Numbered from the stretch's first letter, positions 8,816 to 18,130 are shown. The stretch is DNA of 64,000 nt from Shinella sp. CPCC 101442 (GCF_024704725.1 NZ_JALIQS010000003.1:620001-684000), one strand, 5' to 3'. Program-made: numbers and translations. The notes: a model not told the origin generated them from the letters alone.

Positions 8816-9478
8816 ATGGAATTCGATTTCGCGCAACTGCCCGCCCAGGACCGCTACCGCCTGCTGGTGAGTTTCGTCGCTCCCCGCCCCATTGCGCTCG
8901 TGACGACCATCGACGGCGAGGGCTGCCACAATGCGGCGCCGATGAGCTTCTTCAACGTCTTCTCGCAGGACCCGCCGCTCGTCATCCTCGGCATGCAGAT
9001 GCGCCCGAACGGCGGATTGAAGGACACGGTCGCCAATATCCGCCGTTCCGGGGAATTCGTCGTGCATATGGTGGACATGGCGATCGCCAACCAGATGATC
9101 GTCACCGGCGTCAACTTCCCCTCCGACGTGGACGAGATCGCCTTTGCCGGTCTGACGCCGGTGCCCTCGGTCAAGGTCGCGCCGCCCCGCATCCAGGAGG
9201 CGCCCTGCGCCATGGAATGCCGCGTCGCCCACACGATCGAATACGAGCGCCGCACCATCGTGCTCGGCGAGGTCGTGCAGATGCATGTACGCGACGAGTG
9301 CCTGGATGAACGCGGCCGCTATGTGCGCCCGGAGACCTACCAGCCGATCGCTCGCCTGCACGCCGACAACTACATCGTGGCCGACCGCCAGTTCGTGCTG
9401 AAGAAGCCGGAGGACCTCGTGCATTACGAGATCGCCGCAGGTTATGCCGATCCGCCGGCCGTCAAGACCGGTTCCTGA
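8816..9478 (+). CDS. Flavin reductase-like domain protein (FMN-binding split barrel)
   Basis: A 220-residue protein of the flavin reductase-like (DIM6/NTAB) family. The first 150 residues show the split-barrel pattern (RPIALVTTIDGEGCHNAAPMS followed by FFNVFSQDPPLVILG). Such proteins bind FMN and reduce flavin with NAD(P)H for a partner oxygenase, or act as flavoprotein oxidoreductases in degradation of N-heterocycles. GAGGGGA precedes the ATG. It is divergent from the amidohydrolase and shares its operator. No partner LLM monooxygenase lies next to it; those at 53.8 and 58.9 kb are in the sulfur cluster. Confidence 0.85.
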   Translation: MEFDFAQLPAQDRYRLLVSFVAPRPIALVTTIDGEGCHNAAPMSFFNVFSQDPPLVILGMQMRPNGGLKDTVANIRRSGEFVVHMVDMAIANQMIVTGVNFPSDVDEIAFAGLTPVPSVKVAPPRIQEAPCAMECRVAHTIEYERRTIVLGEVVQMHVRDECLDERGRYVRPETYQPIARLHADNYIVADRQFVLKKPEDLVHYEIAAGYADPPAVKTGS

Positions 9479-9712
9479 GCGAAAAACCGTTGCGCGGCCG
9501 TTAAAACGACCCATTTGATACCGGGAATCCCGGCAATTGGCGAAAATACCGTACACACTGCCCGCCGTGCCGGTTGCGGATCGTGGCAGTCGTCTTGTAT
9601 TGCTGTGCTCAGCCGGACATCACCTTCAAGTTTTACTTGGGTAGTGAACGAAAACAGCATGGCTATAGAACGGTTGGCCGAGGCGGAGCGGCCGCCGATC
9701 GAGGGAGAGGCG

Positions 9713-10444
9713 ATGGAACAGGCGTCGAAGACAACGGCCAGCGAACGCGCTTCGGCCACGAAATCCAGAAAACGGACGGGTCCGACCGACGAGCATATTC
9801 ATGGCGAGATCTACAGCGCCATCATCAATCACCGTCTGCGCCCCGCAACGCCCTTGCAGGAAGACGCGCTGGCGGGCGCCTTCGGCGTGTCGCGCACCAT
9901 CATCCGCAAGGTGCTGCAGCGCCTCGCACATGAAAAGCTGGTCGAACTGATCCCCAACAAGGGTGCATTCGTCGCGCGCCCCTCAATCGACGAGGCACGG
10001 CAGGTTTTCGAGGCCCGGCGCGGCATCGAATGCCTGCTGATCGAAAAACTGGCGCTGACCGTGACGGAGGAAAACATCCGCCAGCTGACGGACATGGTGG
10101 AAGCCGAAGCCGATGCGGTGGCGCGCAACGACAAGAAGCGCCGCGTCCAGCTCTCGGGCGATTTCCACCTCGAGCTTTCCAACATGGCCGGCAATGTGGT
10201 GATGCGCGACTTCGTGCAGGAACTCGTCTCACGCACATCGCTTATCATCGCGCTTTACGAATCCCCCGGCGCCGTACCCTGTTCGCATGGCGAACATGCC
10301 GAAATCATCGATGCGCTGAAACGCAAGGATGCCAAGCGGGCGGCAAGCCTGATGGATCACCACCTGCGCCACATCGAGGCGCAGATCGACCTTGAAGAGC
10401 AGCCGACACGCGTCGATTTCACAGCACTTTTCCGCAATACCTGA
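9713..10444 (+). CDS. GntR-family regulator, FCD subfamily
   Basis: A 243-residue regulator. The winged helix at about 28-90 has EDALAGAFGVSRTIIRKVLQRL and the wing NKGAFVARP. The C-terminal FCD ligand-binding domain (about 97-230) has the usual His/Asp pattern (DFHLELSNMAGN, HGEHAEIIDALKRKD, HHLRHIE). FCD regulators usually repress catabolic genes until an organic acid or related ligand binds. The ATG at 9713 is chosen for its strong GGGAGAGG; the frame is open from 9515 and ATG 9659 is possible but lacks a ribosome site. It follows the flavin-reductase gene by 234 bases, in which I see no copy of the ATTGTNNACAAT motif. It is the best candidate for the protein that binds the sites at 8683, 18220 and 18425. 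Confidence 0.9.
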   Translation: MEQASKTTASERASATKSRKRTGPTDEHIHGEIYSAIINHRLRPATPLQEDALAGAFGVSRTIIRKVLQRLAHEKLVELIPNKGAFVARPSIDEARQVFEARRGIECLLIEKLALTVTEENIRQLTDMVEAEADAVARNDKKRRVQLSGDFHLELSNMAGNVVMRDFVQELVSRTSLIIALYESPGAVPCSHGEHAEIIDALKRKDAKRAASLMDHHLRHIEAQIDLEEQPTRVDFTALFRNT

Positions 10445-10455
10445 CAGCAGGAAAA

Positions 10456-10481
10456 CTCCGACTTCCGCATGGAAGCCGGAG
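10456..10481. terminator. Hairpin between convergent genes
   Basis: CTCCGACTTCC and GGAAGCCGGAG form an 11-bp stem with one mismatch and a GCAT loop. It sits in the 50-base gap between the convergent GntR and GlcG-like genes. There is no clean U-run, so termination is likely but not certain. Confidence 0.5.
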
Positions 10482-10494
10482 CCCTTCGACAGGA

Positions 10495-10980
10495 TTACTT
10501 CAGCTTGGCGCTGACGGCGTCGATGCCTGCGCGTGCGCATTCGTCGTCGATATCACCGCTCGGCGCACCGCCGACACCGATGGCGCCGATCGTTTCCTCA
10601 CCGGCCTTGACCGGAACGCCGCCGGCAAGCACGAGCAGGCCTTCGATCGAAACGAGCTGGGCAGCGGCCGGGTTCTTGCCGACATTCTCGGCGATCTTCT
10701 GGGTCGGCGTGCGCATGGAGGCGGCGGTGTAGGCCTTGCGGACGGCGCTGTCGAGCGTGTGCGGACCGGCGCGGTCGGCACGCAGGACGACGCGGGTCAC
10801 GCCGGCGCGGTCAACGACGGCAACGGTCACGTTGAACTTCTTGGCGGCGCAGGCCTTGACGGCGGCATCGGCAGCTTCGACGGCGATGTCGAGCGGCATG
10901 TTGCGCTCGGTGAGGATCTCGGCCTGGGCGGCGCCAGCAAGCGTCAGGGCGGCAAAGGCAGCGGCTACGAACGTCTTCAT
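10495..10980 (-). CDS. Periplasmic GlcG/HbpS-like (DUF336) protein
   Basis: A 161-residue protein with a clear signal peptide (MKTFVAAAFAALTLAGAAQA, cleavage after AQA). The mature part is a GlcG/HbpS-type domain (VAVVDRAGVTRVVLRADRAG, SIEGLLVLAGGVPVKAG, IGAIGVGGAPSGDIDDECA). Related proteins bind haem or small corrinoid-like ligands or accompany glycolate and diol metabolism. The ATG at 10980 has GGAGAT seven bases upstream. It lies 108 bases downstream of the FixJ-type regulator on the same strand and may be the last gene of that unit or its target. Function is not established. Confidence 0.8.
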   Translation of the reverse strand: MKTFVAAAFAALTLAGAAQAEILTERNMPLDIAVEAADAAVKACAAKKFNVTVAVVDRAGVTRVVLRADRAGPHTLDSAVRKAYTAASMRTPTQKIAENVGKNPAAAQLVSIEGLLVLAGGVPVKAGEETIGAIGVGGAPSGDIDDECARAGIDAVSAKLK

Positions 10981-11088
10981 GTTGATCTCCATCTGGGGCC
11001 GCTCGGATCTCGTTGCGGCGACGTCCTTCTTTTCGGAGATTTCTTCCCTTTCCGGTATCGGTGGACGGACGGAGCGGGGTCCGTAGGA

Positions 11089-11685
11089 CTACGGAGCCTG
11101 CCCGATCAGGGAAAGGCGCGCGAACTCCGCGACCGACGTCGTGCCCAGCTTCTGCGCGATGTTGGCGCGATGCGTATCGACCGTACGCGGCGAAAGTTCC
11201 AGCGTTTCCGCGATCTCCCGTGTCGACCAGCCTCGGCCCACCATGTCCAGCACCTCACGCTCGCGGTCGGTCAGCTGGGCGACCAGCTGCGCCGCCTCCG
11301 CCCGCTCGGCCCGCGCATCGAGGGCGCCCGACGCCTGCTGCAACGCTTCGATCAAAACCTGCTCGTCGATCGGCTTCGTGAGGAAATCCACGACGCCGGC
11401 CTTGAAAGCCCGCCGGCAGGCATGCACGTCGCCATGGCCGGTGCAGATGATCGTCGGCCAGTCGCAACCGATGGCACCGAGCCTTTCATGCAGTTGCAGG
11501 CCGGTGATGGCCGGCATGCGCAGATCCAGCATCAATACGCCGGGTTTCAGTTTTGGCGCCCGCGCGAGGAAGGCGGTGGGATCGCCGAAGGTCTCGATGC
11601 GAATGCCATAGGTACCGAGCAGCAGCGAAAGCGCGCTGCGCACCCCCTCGTCGTCGTCGACCAGATAGACCGGCGCCATCGTCAT
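11089..11685 (-). CDS. FixJ-type response regulator
   Basis: A 198-residue regulator. Its receiver domain has D10-D12, phospho-acceptor D54 (LMLDLRMP), T82-region TGHGD and a KP pair (FLTKPIDEQ). The LuxR-type HTH is at about 135-190 (LTDREREVLDMVGRG, STREIAETLELSPRTVDTHR). This is the FixJ/TodT/DctR-like class, which activates transcription after phosphorylation. Its ATG overlaps the kinase stop in an ATGA, so it is coupled to the upstream sensor. Confidence 0.9.
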   Translation of the reverse strand: MTMAPVYLVDDDEGVRSALSLLLGTYGIRIETFGDPTAFLARAPKLKPGVLMLDLRMPAITGLQLHERLGAIGCDWPTIICTGHGDVHACRRAFKAGVVDFLTKPIDEQVLIEALQQASGALDARAERAEAAQLVAQLTDREREVLDMVGRGWSTREIAETLELSPRTVDTHRANIAQKLGTTSVAEFARLSLIGQAP

Positions 11686-13310
11686 TCCGCTGCTTCCTCT
11701 CGTTTTGCCGTTTCCGGCGCCGCCGGCAATCGCACGGTGAAGACCGCGCCGCCGCCAGCAATGTTCTCGGCGGAAATGCTGCCGTCGAAACGCTCGACGA
11801 TGCTTTCGCAGAGACTGAGCCCCAACCCCATACCGTCGGCCTTGCTGGAGAAAAACGGCTCGAAAAGCCGCGGCAGGATGTCGGGCGCTATGCCCGTGCC
11901 ATTGTCCGTCACCGTGATGTGGTAGTTCGCCCCCGCATCCTTCAGCGATACGACAACCCGGCCATCCGCCCTCTCCCTCTGCTCCACCGCATCGGCGGCA
12001 TTGCGGACGAGATTGTGGATAACCTGCTCGATCTCGACGGGGTCGATCCGGGCCAGAGCCGGGGCGTCCGGCAGATCGATATCGAGCGTGATGCCGCGCC
12101 GGTCGAGATCGATGCGCGAGAGCGCGACGATGTCGGCAACATGCCGGCAGAGATCGTGTATGCCCGCCTCCAATGCGCTCTTGCCGACATAGGCGCGCAG
12201 GCGCACCAGAATGTCGGCGGCGCGTTTGGCCTGCAATACGTTGGCGGCGAGCACGGTGTCGATGGGCGTATCCGCAAGGCCGTTCGCCGCCGCGATGCGC
12301 CGGCCGGCCTGGCTCTGGCTGAGCAGCGCCGTCAGCGGCTGGGTGAGTTCATGGGCGATGCCGGAGGCCATCTCGCCCATGCTGTTGATGCGCAGCGCAT
12401 GGGCAAGCTTCGTCTCGTGCTGGCGAAGCGCCTCGCGCCGGGACGCCGCTTCCGCCGCCTCGCGGGCGATGGCGGCATCCTGCCGGTGCCGCAGCAGCGA
12501 GCGCACGAGAACGAGCCCCAGAAGAGAGACGGCCGCAAACGAGACGAAGGGCAGCGGCGGAAGCAACTGTGCCAGCGTGACCTGCCGTTGCAGGGAAAGC
12601 CGCAAGGGCTGCGTGGCGCTGACGATCGGCACGTCGAAGCTGATGGTCCGGGCAAGGAGGGAGGTTTCCCCAGAGGACGTGGCGCCCTCTTCCAGCAACG
12701 GCCCCTCCGCCGTGGAAAGCGTCAGCAACGCCCAGCGCGGCAGTTCCTCGCCCTCGACGAGTTTCGTCCCGTCGATATCGAGGCTGACAGCCAAAGTGTC
12801 GTCCATGCGTTTCATCAGACGGTAATGGCCGGGCTTGGCATCCGGGCCATAGACGGCCTTTCCGGGCGTCAGCTTCTCCACCGCCTTGAAGACCTGCATG
12901 GGGTCGGACGTCGTACCGTCCGCCGACGTCGCCGAACTCACTACGCCGGCCTCTTCGGCCGCACGCACGCTGACAAGATCGATGGCGACGATGCGTGGGT
13001 AGAAACGCAGGATCGACCCCGCGACAGGGCCGAAATCCTCGGACGGCTGCGCGCGGGCGAGGCCCAGCGCGCTGAGGCTCGTGAGATGCGCATCGTGCTG
13101 GGCGACGCGCTGCGAGATGATCCGTTGCAGCGTGCGGCCGCTTTCCGACACCTCCTGATCCAGCACCTGCCGGTGGCTTGTCACCGAATAGAGGCCAAAC
13201 AGCACCACCAGCAGCAGCCAGCCGCCGGCAAGAGCAGCAGGGGATCGGAGAAAGGTCAGGCGTCGATGCATCGAAGGTGAAACCGGCTCAGGGATCGGGG
13301 AAGTCATCAT
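11682..13310 (-). CDS. Membrane sensor histidine kinase (DctB/FixL-like catalytic core)
   Basis: A 542-residue kinase. Two TM segments (about 25-43 and 250-273) flank a periplasmic sensor of about 205 residues. The kinase core has an H-box MGEMASGIAHELTQPL (H320), N-box HNLVRNAADAVEQ, and G boxes DNGTGIAPDI and GMGLGLSLCESIVE. Its closest general resemblance is to kinases paired with FixJ-type regulators for dicarboxylate or aromatic substrates. It follows the second amidohydrolase by 33 bases on the same strand, so it may sense the substrate or product of the adjacent transporter and hydrolase. GAAGGGAA precedes the ATG. Confidence 0.9.
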   Translation of the reverse strand: MMTSPIPEPVSPSMHRRLTFLRSPAALAGGWLLLVVLFGLYSVTSHRQVLDQEVSESGRTLQRIISQRVAQHDAHLTSLSALGLARAQPSEDFGPVAGSILRFYPRIVAIDLVSVRAAEEAGVVSSATSADGTTSDPMQVFKAVEKLTPGKAVYGPDAKPGHYRLMKRMDDTLAVSLDIDGTKLVEGEELPRWALLTLSTAEGPLLEEGATSSGETSLLARTISFDVPIVSATQPLRLSLQRQVTLAQLLPPLPFVSFAAVSLLGLVLVRSLLRHRQDAAIAREAAEAASRREALRQHETKLAHALRINSMGEMASGIAHELTQPLTALLSQSQAGRRIAAANGLADTPIDTVLAANVLQAKRAADILVRLRAYVGKSALEAGIHDLCRHVADIVALSRIDLDRRGITLDIDLPDAPALARIDPVEIEQVIHNLVRNAADAVEQRERADGRVVVSLKDAGANYHITVTDNGTGIAPDILPRLFEPFFSSKADGMGLGLSLCESIVERFDGSISAENIAGGGAVFTVRLPAAPETAKREEAAE

Positions 13311-13343
13311 AGGGCTTCCCTTCCGCCTTGGCGATCCGCAGCA

Positions 13344-14789
13344 TCACGGATGCGAGAGCACCGGCAGCGAAAGCGGCGCGAGTTCCGAGACCGGTCGCCC
13401 GCGCGGATCGTTGGCCTGCAGGCGACGCACCGCAAAATCCTGCACGGCCTGCAATTCCGCAAGCGCGCCGTCGTAGTCGACCCGCGTCGGCCGGTCGTTC
13501 TCCATCACGCAGGCGCCGTCGACGAAGACAGCGGACACCGCGCGCTCGGCGGCGCAATGCAGCAGGTTGCGCAGGGGATCGTAGACCGGCTGCATGCCGG
13601 GATGCCTGAGATCCACAAGCGAGAAATCCGCCTTGGCGCCCATGGCAATGCGGCCGATGTCGCTCCGGCCGAGCGCCCTGGCGCCGGCCAGCGTCGCCAC
13701 GTCGAAAATATCGGCCGTCGAGACATCGAACACCGTGCCGCCGGCAATGCGGGCGTTGATCAGCGCGGTGCGCATCTCCTCCAGCATGTTGAAGGGATAG
13801 CTGTCGGTACCAAGCGCCACATTCACGCCGCTGCGGCGGTAACGGCCAACCGATTGCAGCACCATGCCGCTGCGCGCGAAGGTGACGGGGCAATGAGCGA
13901 CGCTGGTCCCGCTGGTCGCGAGACGGCCGAGATCGTCGACCGTGCGCTGTCGCGTCCAGGAATGGTTGTCGGTGAAAATGCAATGGCCGAGGATCAGATC
14001 CGGACCGAGGATCCCGAGCGTCTCGAGATACTGCACGGCGGTGAGACCGTGGCGGCGCAGCAGTTCCTCATGCTCGGCCATGGTCTGGGCGGCATGGATG
14101 GTGATCGGCACCTTGCGGCTGCGCGCAGCCTCCGCCGCCGCCTGCAACAGCTCGGGCGAACAGGTCTCGACCTGTGCGGGCGCGACGATGCCGCCTAGAC
14201 GGCCGGAGGGATGCGCCTGCGCCGCATCGACAGTCTCCAGCGCGCGGGCGAAGGCCTCGCGACCACGGACCGCATCCCAATGGAAATCGAGGCGGTGACT
14301 GCCTTCCACATGCCAGGCCGCTTCACGGAAACCGGGAGCGGCATAGGCGCGGACGCCGCTTTCAGCCAATGTCGGCAGCCAGCATTCATGCGGGCCGGCA
14401 ATATCGACAAAGGTGGTGACGCCACTGCGCAGGAGGTCGCCGAGCATGACCGTCAACGCGGCTTTCACGGCGTCGTCGCCGATCTCGATGAGCGAGGAAT
14501 ATTCGTACATCGCCTGCCCCCAGAGAGCAGCGGTGCCCTGGTCCTCGAACAGGCTTTTGGAAACCGGCTCCTCTCCGGAATGGCTGTGCACATTGACGAA
14601 GCCCGGCAGGACCATGCGGTCGCGGCCGGAGATTTCCCGCACGAAAGAACCGTCATAGCGGCCACCGACATGCGCGAAACCGGTTTCGTCGAAGGCGACG
14701 TCGGCATCGTTGAGATAGGCATGCCCGCCCGTCGCCGGATCATAGACAACGACGGTGTGGGCGTTGCGGATGACGGTCGTGTCAGGCAT
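13344..14789 (-). CDS. Second amidohydrolase (cytosine deaminase/chlorohydrolase-like)
   Basis: A 481-residue metal-dependent hydrolase. Superfamily motifs are visible: GFVNVHSHSGE (H68, H70), VPITIHAAQTMAEHEE, LILGHCIFTDNHS and VNVALGTDSYPFNMLEEM. These give the HxH, H, H and D metal/catalytic set of subtype III amidohydrolases. The substrate is not evident; N-heterocycle or cyclic-amide deamination or hydrolysis is the family expectation. The start (AGGACGACCC before ATG) overlaps the permease gene by 8 bases, placing it in the transporter operon. It is not closely similar to the amidohydrolase at 7192. Confidence 0.88.
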   Translation of the reverse strand: MPDTTVIRNAHTVVVYDPATGGHAYLNDADVAFDETGFAHVGGRYDGSFVREISGRDRMVLPGFVNVHSHSGEEPVSKSLFEDQGTAALWGQAMYEYSSLIEIGDDAVKAALTVMLGDLLRSGVTTFVDIAGPHECWLPTLAESGVRAYAAPGFREAAWHVEGSHRLDFHWDAVRGREAFARALETVDAAQAHPSGRLGGIVAPAQVETCSPELLQAAAEAARSRKVPITIHAAQTMAEHEELLRRHGLTAVQYLETLGILGPDLILGHCIFTDNHSWTRQRTVDDLGRLATSGTSVAHCPVTFARSGMVLQSVGRYRRSGVNVALGTDSYPFNMLEEMRTALINARIAGGTVFDVSTADIFDVATLAGARALGRSDIGRIAMGAKADFSLVDLRHPGMQPVYDPLRNLLHCAAERAVSAVFVDGACVMENDRPTRVDYDGALAELQAVQDFAVRRLQANDPRGRPVSELAPLSLPVLSHP

Positions 14790-15876
14790 GGGTCGTCCTG
14801 AAATATCTTTCGAGGAAGCGGCTATAGGCGCCCATCAGGGCACTGAAGGTGAAGTAGACGGCAGCGGCGACGAGATAGCCTTCCAGCACCGCGATGCCCT
14901 GCCATTCCGGATCGCGGATCGCCGCGCGCACCGTATCGAGGAAATCGACGAGGCCGACGATGGTGACGAGCGTGGTATCCTGGAAGAAGCCGATGAACAG
15001 GCCGACCATCGGCGGAATGACCTTCTTCAGTGCTTGCGGCAACACGATCTTGCGCATCACCTGCCAGTAATGCAGGCCGAGCGACTTGCCGGCCTCCACC
15101 TGGCCGGCCGGCACGTCCTGCAGGCCGCCGCGCACGATCTCGGCGATATAGGCCGACGCGAAGAGGATGATCGCCACCTGCGCACGCACCAGTTTGTCGA
15201 TAGTGACGCCATCGGGCATGAAGAGCGGCAGCATGACGGTCGCCATGAAGAGGATGCTGATCAGCGGCACGCCGCGCACGATCTCGATGAAACCAACGGC
15301 AAGCACCCGGATCGCCGGCAGGTTGGAAGCGCGCGCCAGCGCCAGAACGATGCCGAGCGGCAGCGCCAGCGTCAGCCCGACGAAGGAGAGCATGAAGGAG
15401 AGCGGCAGGCCGCCCCAGCTCGTCGTCGCCACCGGCGTGAGACCGAACACCCCGCCGGCCATGAGGATATAGAGCACAGGCAGAATGACGACGATCCAGA
15501 CGAGAAGCAGGTTCCGGCTCCAGAAACGTGGCACCATGGAGACGCCGCAGACGCTGAAGAGCAGCAGCAGGGCCAGCAGCGGGCGCCACTGCTCTTCATA
15601 GGGATAGAAGCCGAAGACCATGTAGCGCAGCTTCTGCACAACGAAGGGCCAGCACGCACCGCTCGCCGCCTTGCAGGCTTCGCCTGCGCCGGAAAACACG
15701 GCATCGATCACCAGCCAGCCAAAGGCCAGCTTGGCGATGAAGAACATGCCGGCAATCGACAGCATACTGATGATCGTATTGCCCGGCGTGCCAAAATAGG
15801 CGGAGAGTTTGCCGAAACGCTGGGCAGTCGGCGCCGGCTGCGGCGGGGCCAAAACAAGCATCTGGACGTCGGCCAT
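14782..15876 (-). CDS. Amino-acid ABC transporter permease (AapM-like)
   Basis: A 364-residue inner-membrane permease of the polar amino acid (HAAT/PAAT) family. It is long, like AapM/YhdY, with an N-terminal extension of TM helices before the conserved permease domain. The EAA loop is clear: GGLQDVPAGQVEAGKSLGLHYWQVMRKIVLPQALK. It follows the AapQ-like permease by one base (TGATATG) and has AAGGAG upstream. It forms the channel with that partner. No ATPase is encoded in the cluster. Confidence 0.9.
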   Translation of the reverse strand: MADVQMLVLAPPQPAPTAQRFGKLSAYFGTPGNTIISMLSIAGMFFIAKLAFGWLVIDAVFSGAGEACKAASGACWPFVVQKLRYMVFGFYPYEEQWRPLLALLLLFSVCGVSMVPRFWSRNLLLVWIVVILPVLYILMAGGVFGLTPVATTSWGGLPLSFMLSFVGLTLALPLGIVLALARASNLPAIRVLAVGFIEIVRGVPLISILFMATVMLPLFMPDGVTIDKLVRAQVAIILFASAYIAEIVRGGLQDVPAGQVEAGKSLGLHYWQVMRKIVLPQALKKVIPPMVGLFIGFFQDTTLVTIVGLVDFLDTVRAAIRDPEWQGIAVLEGYLVAAAVYFTFSALMGAYSRFLERYFRTTHA

Positions 15877-15877
15877 A

Positions 15878-17026
15878 TCAGCGCTCCTTCAGCGCGACAT
15901 GCGCATTGTACCAGTTCATCAGGAGCGAGATGGCAATCGACAGCGCGAGATAGACGCCCATGAAGATCGCGATCGTCTCGATCGCCTGGCCGGTCTGGTT
16001 CATCACGGTGTTGGAGACCATGACGAGATCCGGATAGCCGATGGCAATCGCCAGCGAACTGTTCTTGAAAACGGTGAGATAGGTGTTGGTGAGCGGCGGG
16101 ATGATGATGCGCAGCGCCTGCGGCAGCACGACGAGCCGCATGGCCTTGCCGCGCGAAAGCCCGAGTGCGGCCGACGCCTCCCACTGCCCCTTGTCGACGG
16201 CCTGGATGCCGGCGCGCACGATTTCGGCGACGTTGGCCGAAACGCTGAGCGCCAGGCCGAAGAGCAGTGCGACGAATTCCGGCCGCACATGCAGCCCGCC
16301 CGTCAGGCGGAATTTTCCGGCGGTCGGGAAATCCCAGTTCACCACGACGCCGTTCGCCAGCCACAGCAGCAGCACGGGCACGACGAGTGCCGCAAGCGCG
16401 ATGAGGCCGCCGTGGTTTGACCGGCCGGTCGCCACGCGATGGCGGGTGGAGGTGATGCGGATGACAAGCGCTGCCGCCGCGCCGCCGACAAGGCAGGCAA
16501 CCAGCGCAAGTCCGCCGCTTTCGACAAGGGCCGCCGGCACGACGAGGCCGCTGTTGGAGAGATAGACGCCCGGCAGCAGATGGAACGCCTGCTTGACCGG
16601 CGGCAGGATCAGGATGATCAGCGAATACCAGAGGAAGAGATAGAGCAGCAGCGGCACGTTGCGCAGAAGCTCGACATAGACGAGCGCCAGACGTGCCAGC
16701 AGCGGATTGTGCGACAGGCGCGCAATGCCCACGCCAAGGCCGAGCACGGTGCCGAAGATGGCCGCGAGCAGCGAGACTTTCACCGTATTGGCAATGCCGA
16801 CGAGGATGGCCCGACCGACCGTATCGGTCGCCTCGAAGGCGATGGCCGACTCGGTAATGACGAAGCCGGCCGGCCGCGTCAGGAAGTCGAAGCCGGTCGC
16901 GATGTTCTGCTTGGCAAGATTGCCGCTCGCCGTTGCGAACATGGTCCAGCCGACGAGGGCTACGAAGCCGATCGCGACAATTTGGTAGAAATAGGCGCGA
17001 AAGCGCATGTCATGAAGGAAAGCCAT
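15878..17026 (-). CDS. Amino-acid ABC transporter permease (AapQ-like)
   Basis: A 382-residue permease of the same family, AapQ/YhdX type, with seven or more TM helices and the EAA loop at about 285-325 (AGIQAVDKGQWEASAALGLSRGKAMRLVVLPQALR). GAGGATTC precedes the ATG. It lies 84 bases after the binding-protein gene; that gap holds a strong hairpin which may lower permease expression relative to the binding protein. Confidence 0.9.
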   Translation of the reverse strand: MAFLHDMRFRAYFYQIVAIGFVALVGWTMFATASGNLAKQNIATGFDFLTRPAGFVITESAIAFEATDTVGRAILVGIANTVKVSLLAAIFGTVLGLGVGIARLSHNPLLARLALVYVELLRNVPLLLYLFLWYSLIILILPPVKQAFHLLPGVYLSNSGLVVPAALVESGGLALVACLVGGAAAALVIRITSTRHRVATGRSNHGGLIALAALVVPVLLLWLANGVVVNWDFPTAGKFRLTGGLHVRPEFVALLFGLALSVSANVAEIVRAGIQAVDKGQWEASAALGLSRGKAMRLVVLPQALRIIIPPLTNTYLTVFKNSSLAIAIGYPDLVMVSNTVMNQTGQAIETIAIFMGVYLALSIAISLLMNWYNAHVALKER

Positions 17027-17058
17027 GAATCCTCGCCGCCAACATTGAGAAAGGAAGT

Positions 17059-17086
17059 GGGCGCGCGCACCGCCATGCGCGCGCCC
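17059..17086 (-). promoter_or_regulatory. Intercistronic hairpin between binding protein and permease
   Basis: GGGCGCGCGCA and TGCGCGCGCCC form a perfect 11-bp stem with a six-base loop, between the binding-protein and permease genes. A second smaller dyad (GATCGC...GCGATC, 17091-17112) overlaps the binding-protein stop. There is no U-run. Such hairpins in ABC operons commonly protect the upstream mRNA or attenuate read-through; that role is inferred here. Confidence 0.55.
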
Positions 17087-17110
17087 GGGTGATCGCCTCG
17101 AAAGAAGCGA

Positions 17111-18130
17111 TCAGCGGATCGGCGGCGAGTAGATCAGGCCACCGGCGTTCCACAGCGCGTTCGGGCCGCGCGTCAGGCCGAGCTTGGTGCCCTCGCCCAC
17201 GTTGCGCTCGAAGACCTCGCCGTAATTGCCGACGCTCTTGATGACGTTGTAACCCCACTTGTTGTCGAGGCCGAGCATCTTGCCGAGCTCTTCCGTGGCG
17301 CCCAGCATGCGCTGTACGTCCGGATCCTCGCTCTTCAGCTTCTCGTCGACATTCGCCTGGGTGATGCCCTTCTCTTCGGCGGCCATCAGCATCCAGACCG
17401 ACCAGGAAACGATATCCCCCCACTGGGAATCGTTCTGGCGGAAGGCCGGCGCCAGCGGCTCCTTGGAGATTGTCTCCGGCAGCACGATGTAGTCGGCCGG
17501 GTTGTTGGCGACGGCGCGGATCGAGGCAAGGTCCGAACGGTCGGACGTGATGGCCTCGCAGCGGCCGGAATAGAAGGCGGCGCGGTTTTCGTCCGGGCTT
17601 TCGAAGACGACGAGCTCGAACTTGCCGTTGATGGCGCGGAAGAAGTCGGAAATGTTCTGCGCCGTCGTGGTGCCCGGCAGGGTGCAGATCGCCGCTTCCG
17701 TCAGTTCCTTGGCGCTGGAAACGCCGAGCGACTTCGGCACCATCAGACCCTGGCCGTCATAAAACACCGTCGGGCCGAAATCGAGACCGAGCGATGCATC
17801 GCGCGAGAAGGTGTGCGTCGTCTGGCGCGAGAGAACGTCGATCTCGCCAGACTGCAGCGCCTGGAAGCGCGTGTTGATGTTGGTCGGGACGAACTCGACC
17901 TTGTCGCCGTCTCCAAAGACGGCAGCGGCGATCGAGCGGCAGATGTCGGCGTCGAAGCCCTGCATCCGCCCCTTGTCGTCGGGTGCGGCAAAGCCCGGCG
18001 TCGCCAGCGAAACGCCGCAGACGAGCTTGCCGCGGGCCTTGACGGTTTCGAGCGTGGTTGCGGCCGAGGCCGAGCCTGCTGCGGCCAGGCCAAGTGCGGC
18101 TGCGCAGATCGAAAGAAGTGCCTGTTTCAT
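17111..18130 (-). CDS. Amino-acid ABC transporter substrate-binding protein (AapJ-like)
   Basis: A 339-residue periplasmic binding protein with a signal peptide (MKQALLSICAAALGLAAAGSASA). It shows the family-3 solute-binding signature (VSLATPGFAAPDDKGRMQGFDADICRSIAAAVFGD) and ends like AapJ/YhdW (NALWNAGGLIYSPPIR). Homologues bind polar amino acids broadly. GGAGGGGA precedes the ATG. It is the first gene of the leftward operon binding protein-permease-permease-amidohydrolase-sensor-regulator. A perfect ATTGTGTACAAT operator lies about 90 bases upstream, linking it to the 8.7-kb promoter. Confidence 0.92.
   Translation of the reverse strand: MKQALLSICAAALGLAAAGSASAATTLETVKARGKLVCGVSLATPGFAAPDDKGRMQGFDADICRSIAAAVFGDGDKVEFVPTNINTRFQALQSGEIDVLSRQTTHTFSRDASLGLDFGPTVFYDGQGLMVPKSLGVSSAKELTEAAICTLPGTTTAQNISDFFRAINGKFELVVFESPDENRAAFYSGRCEAITSDRSDLASIRAVANNPADYIVLPETISKEPLAPAFRQNDSQWGDIVSWSVWMLMAAEEKGITQANVDEKLKSEDPDVQRMLGATEELGKMLGLDNKWGYNVIKSVGNYGEVFERNVGEGTKLGLTRGPNALWNAGGLIYSPPIR

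Noticed and set aside
9479-9712. Search for an autoregulatory ATTGTNNACAAT site before the GntR gene
   Set aside because: Only poor matches (such as CTTGTATTGCTG) are present.
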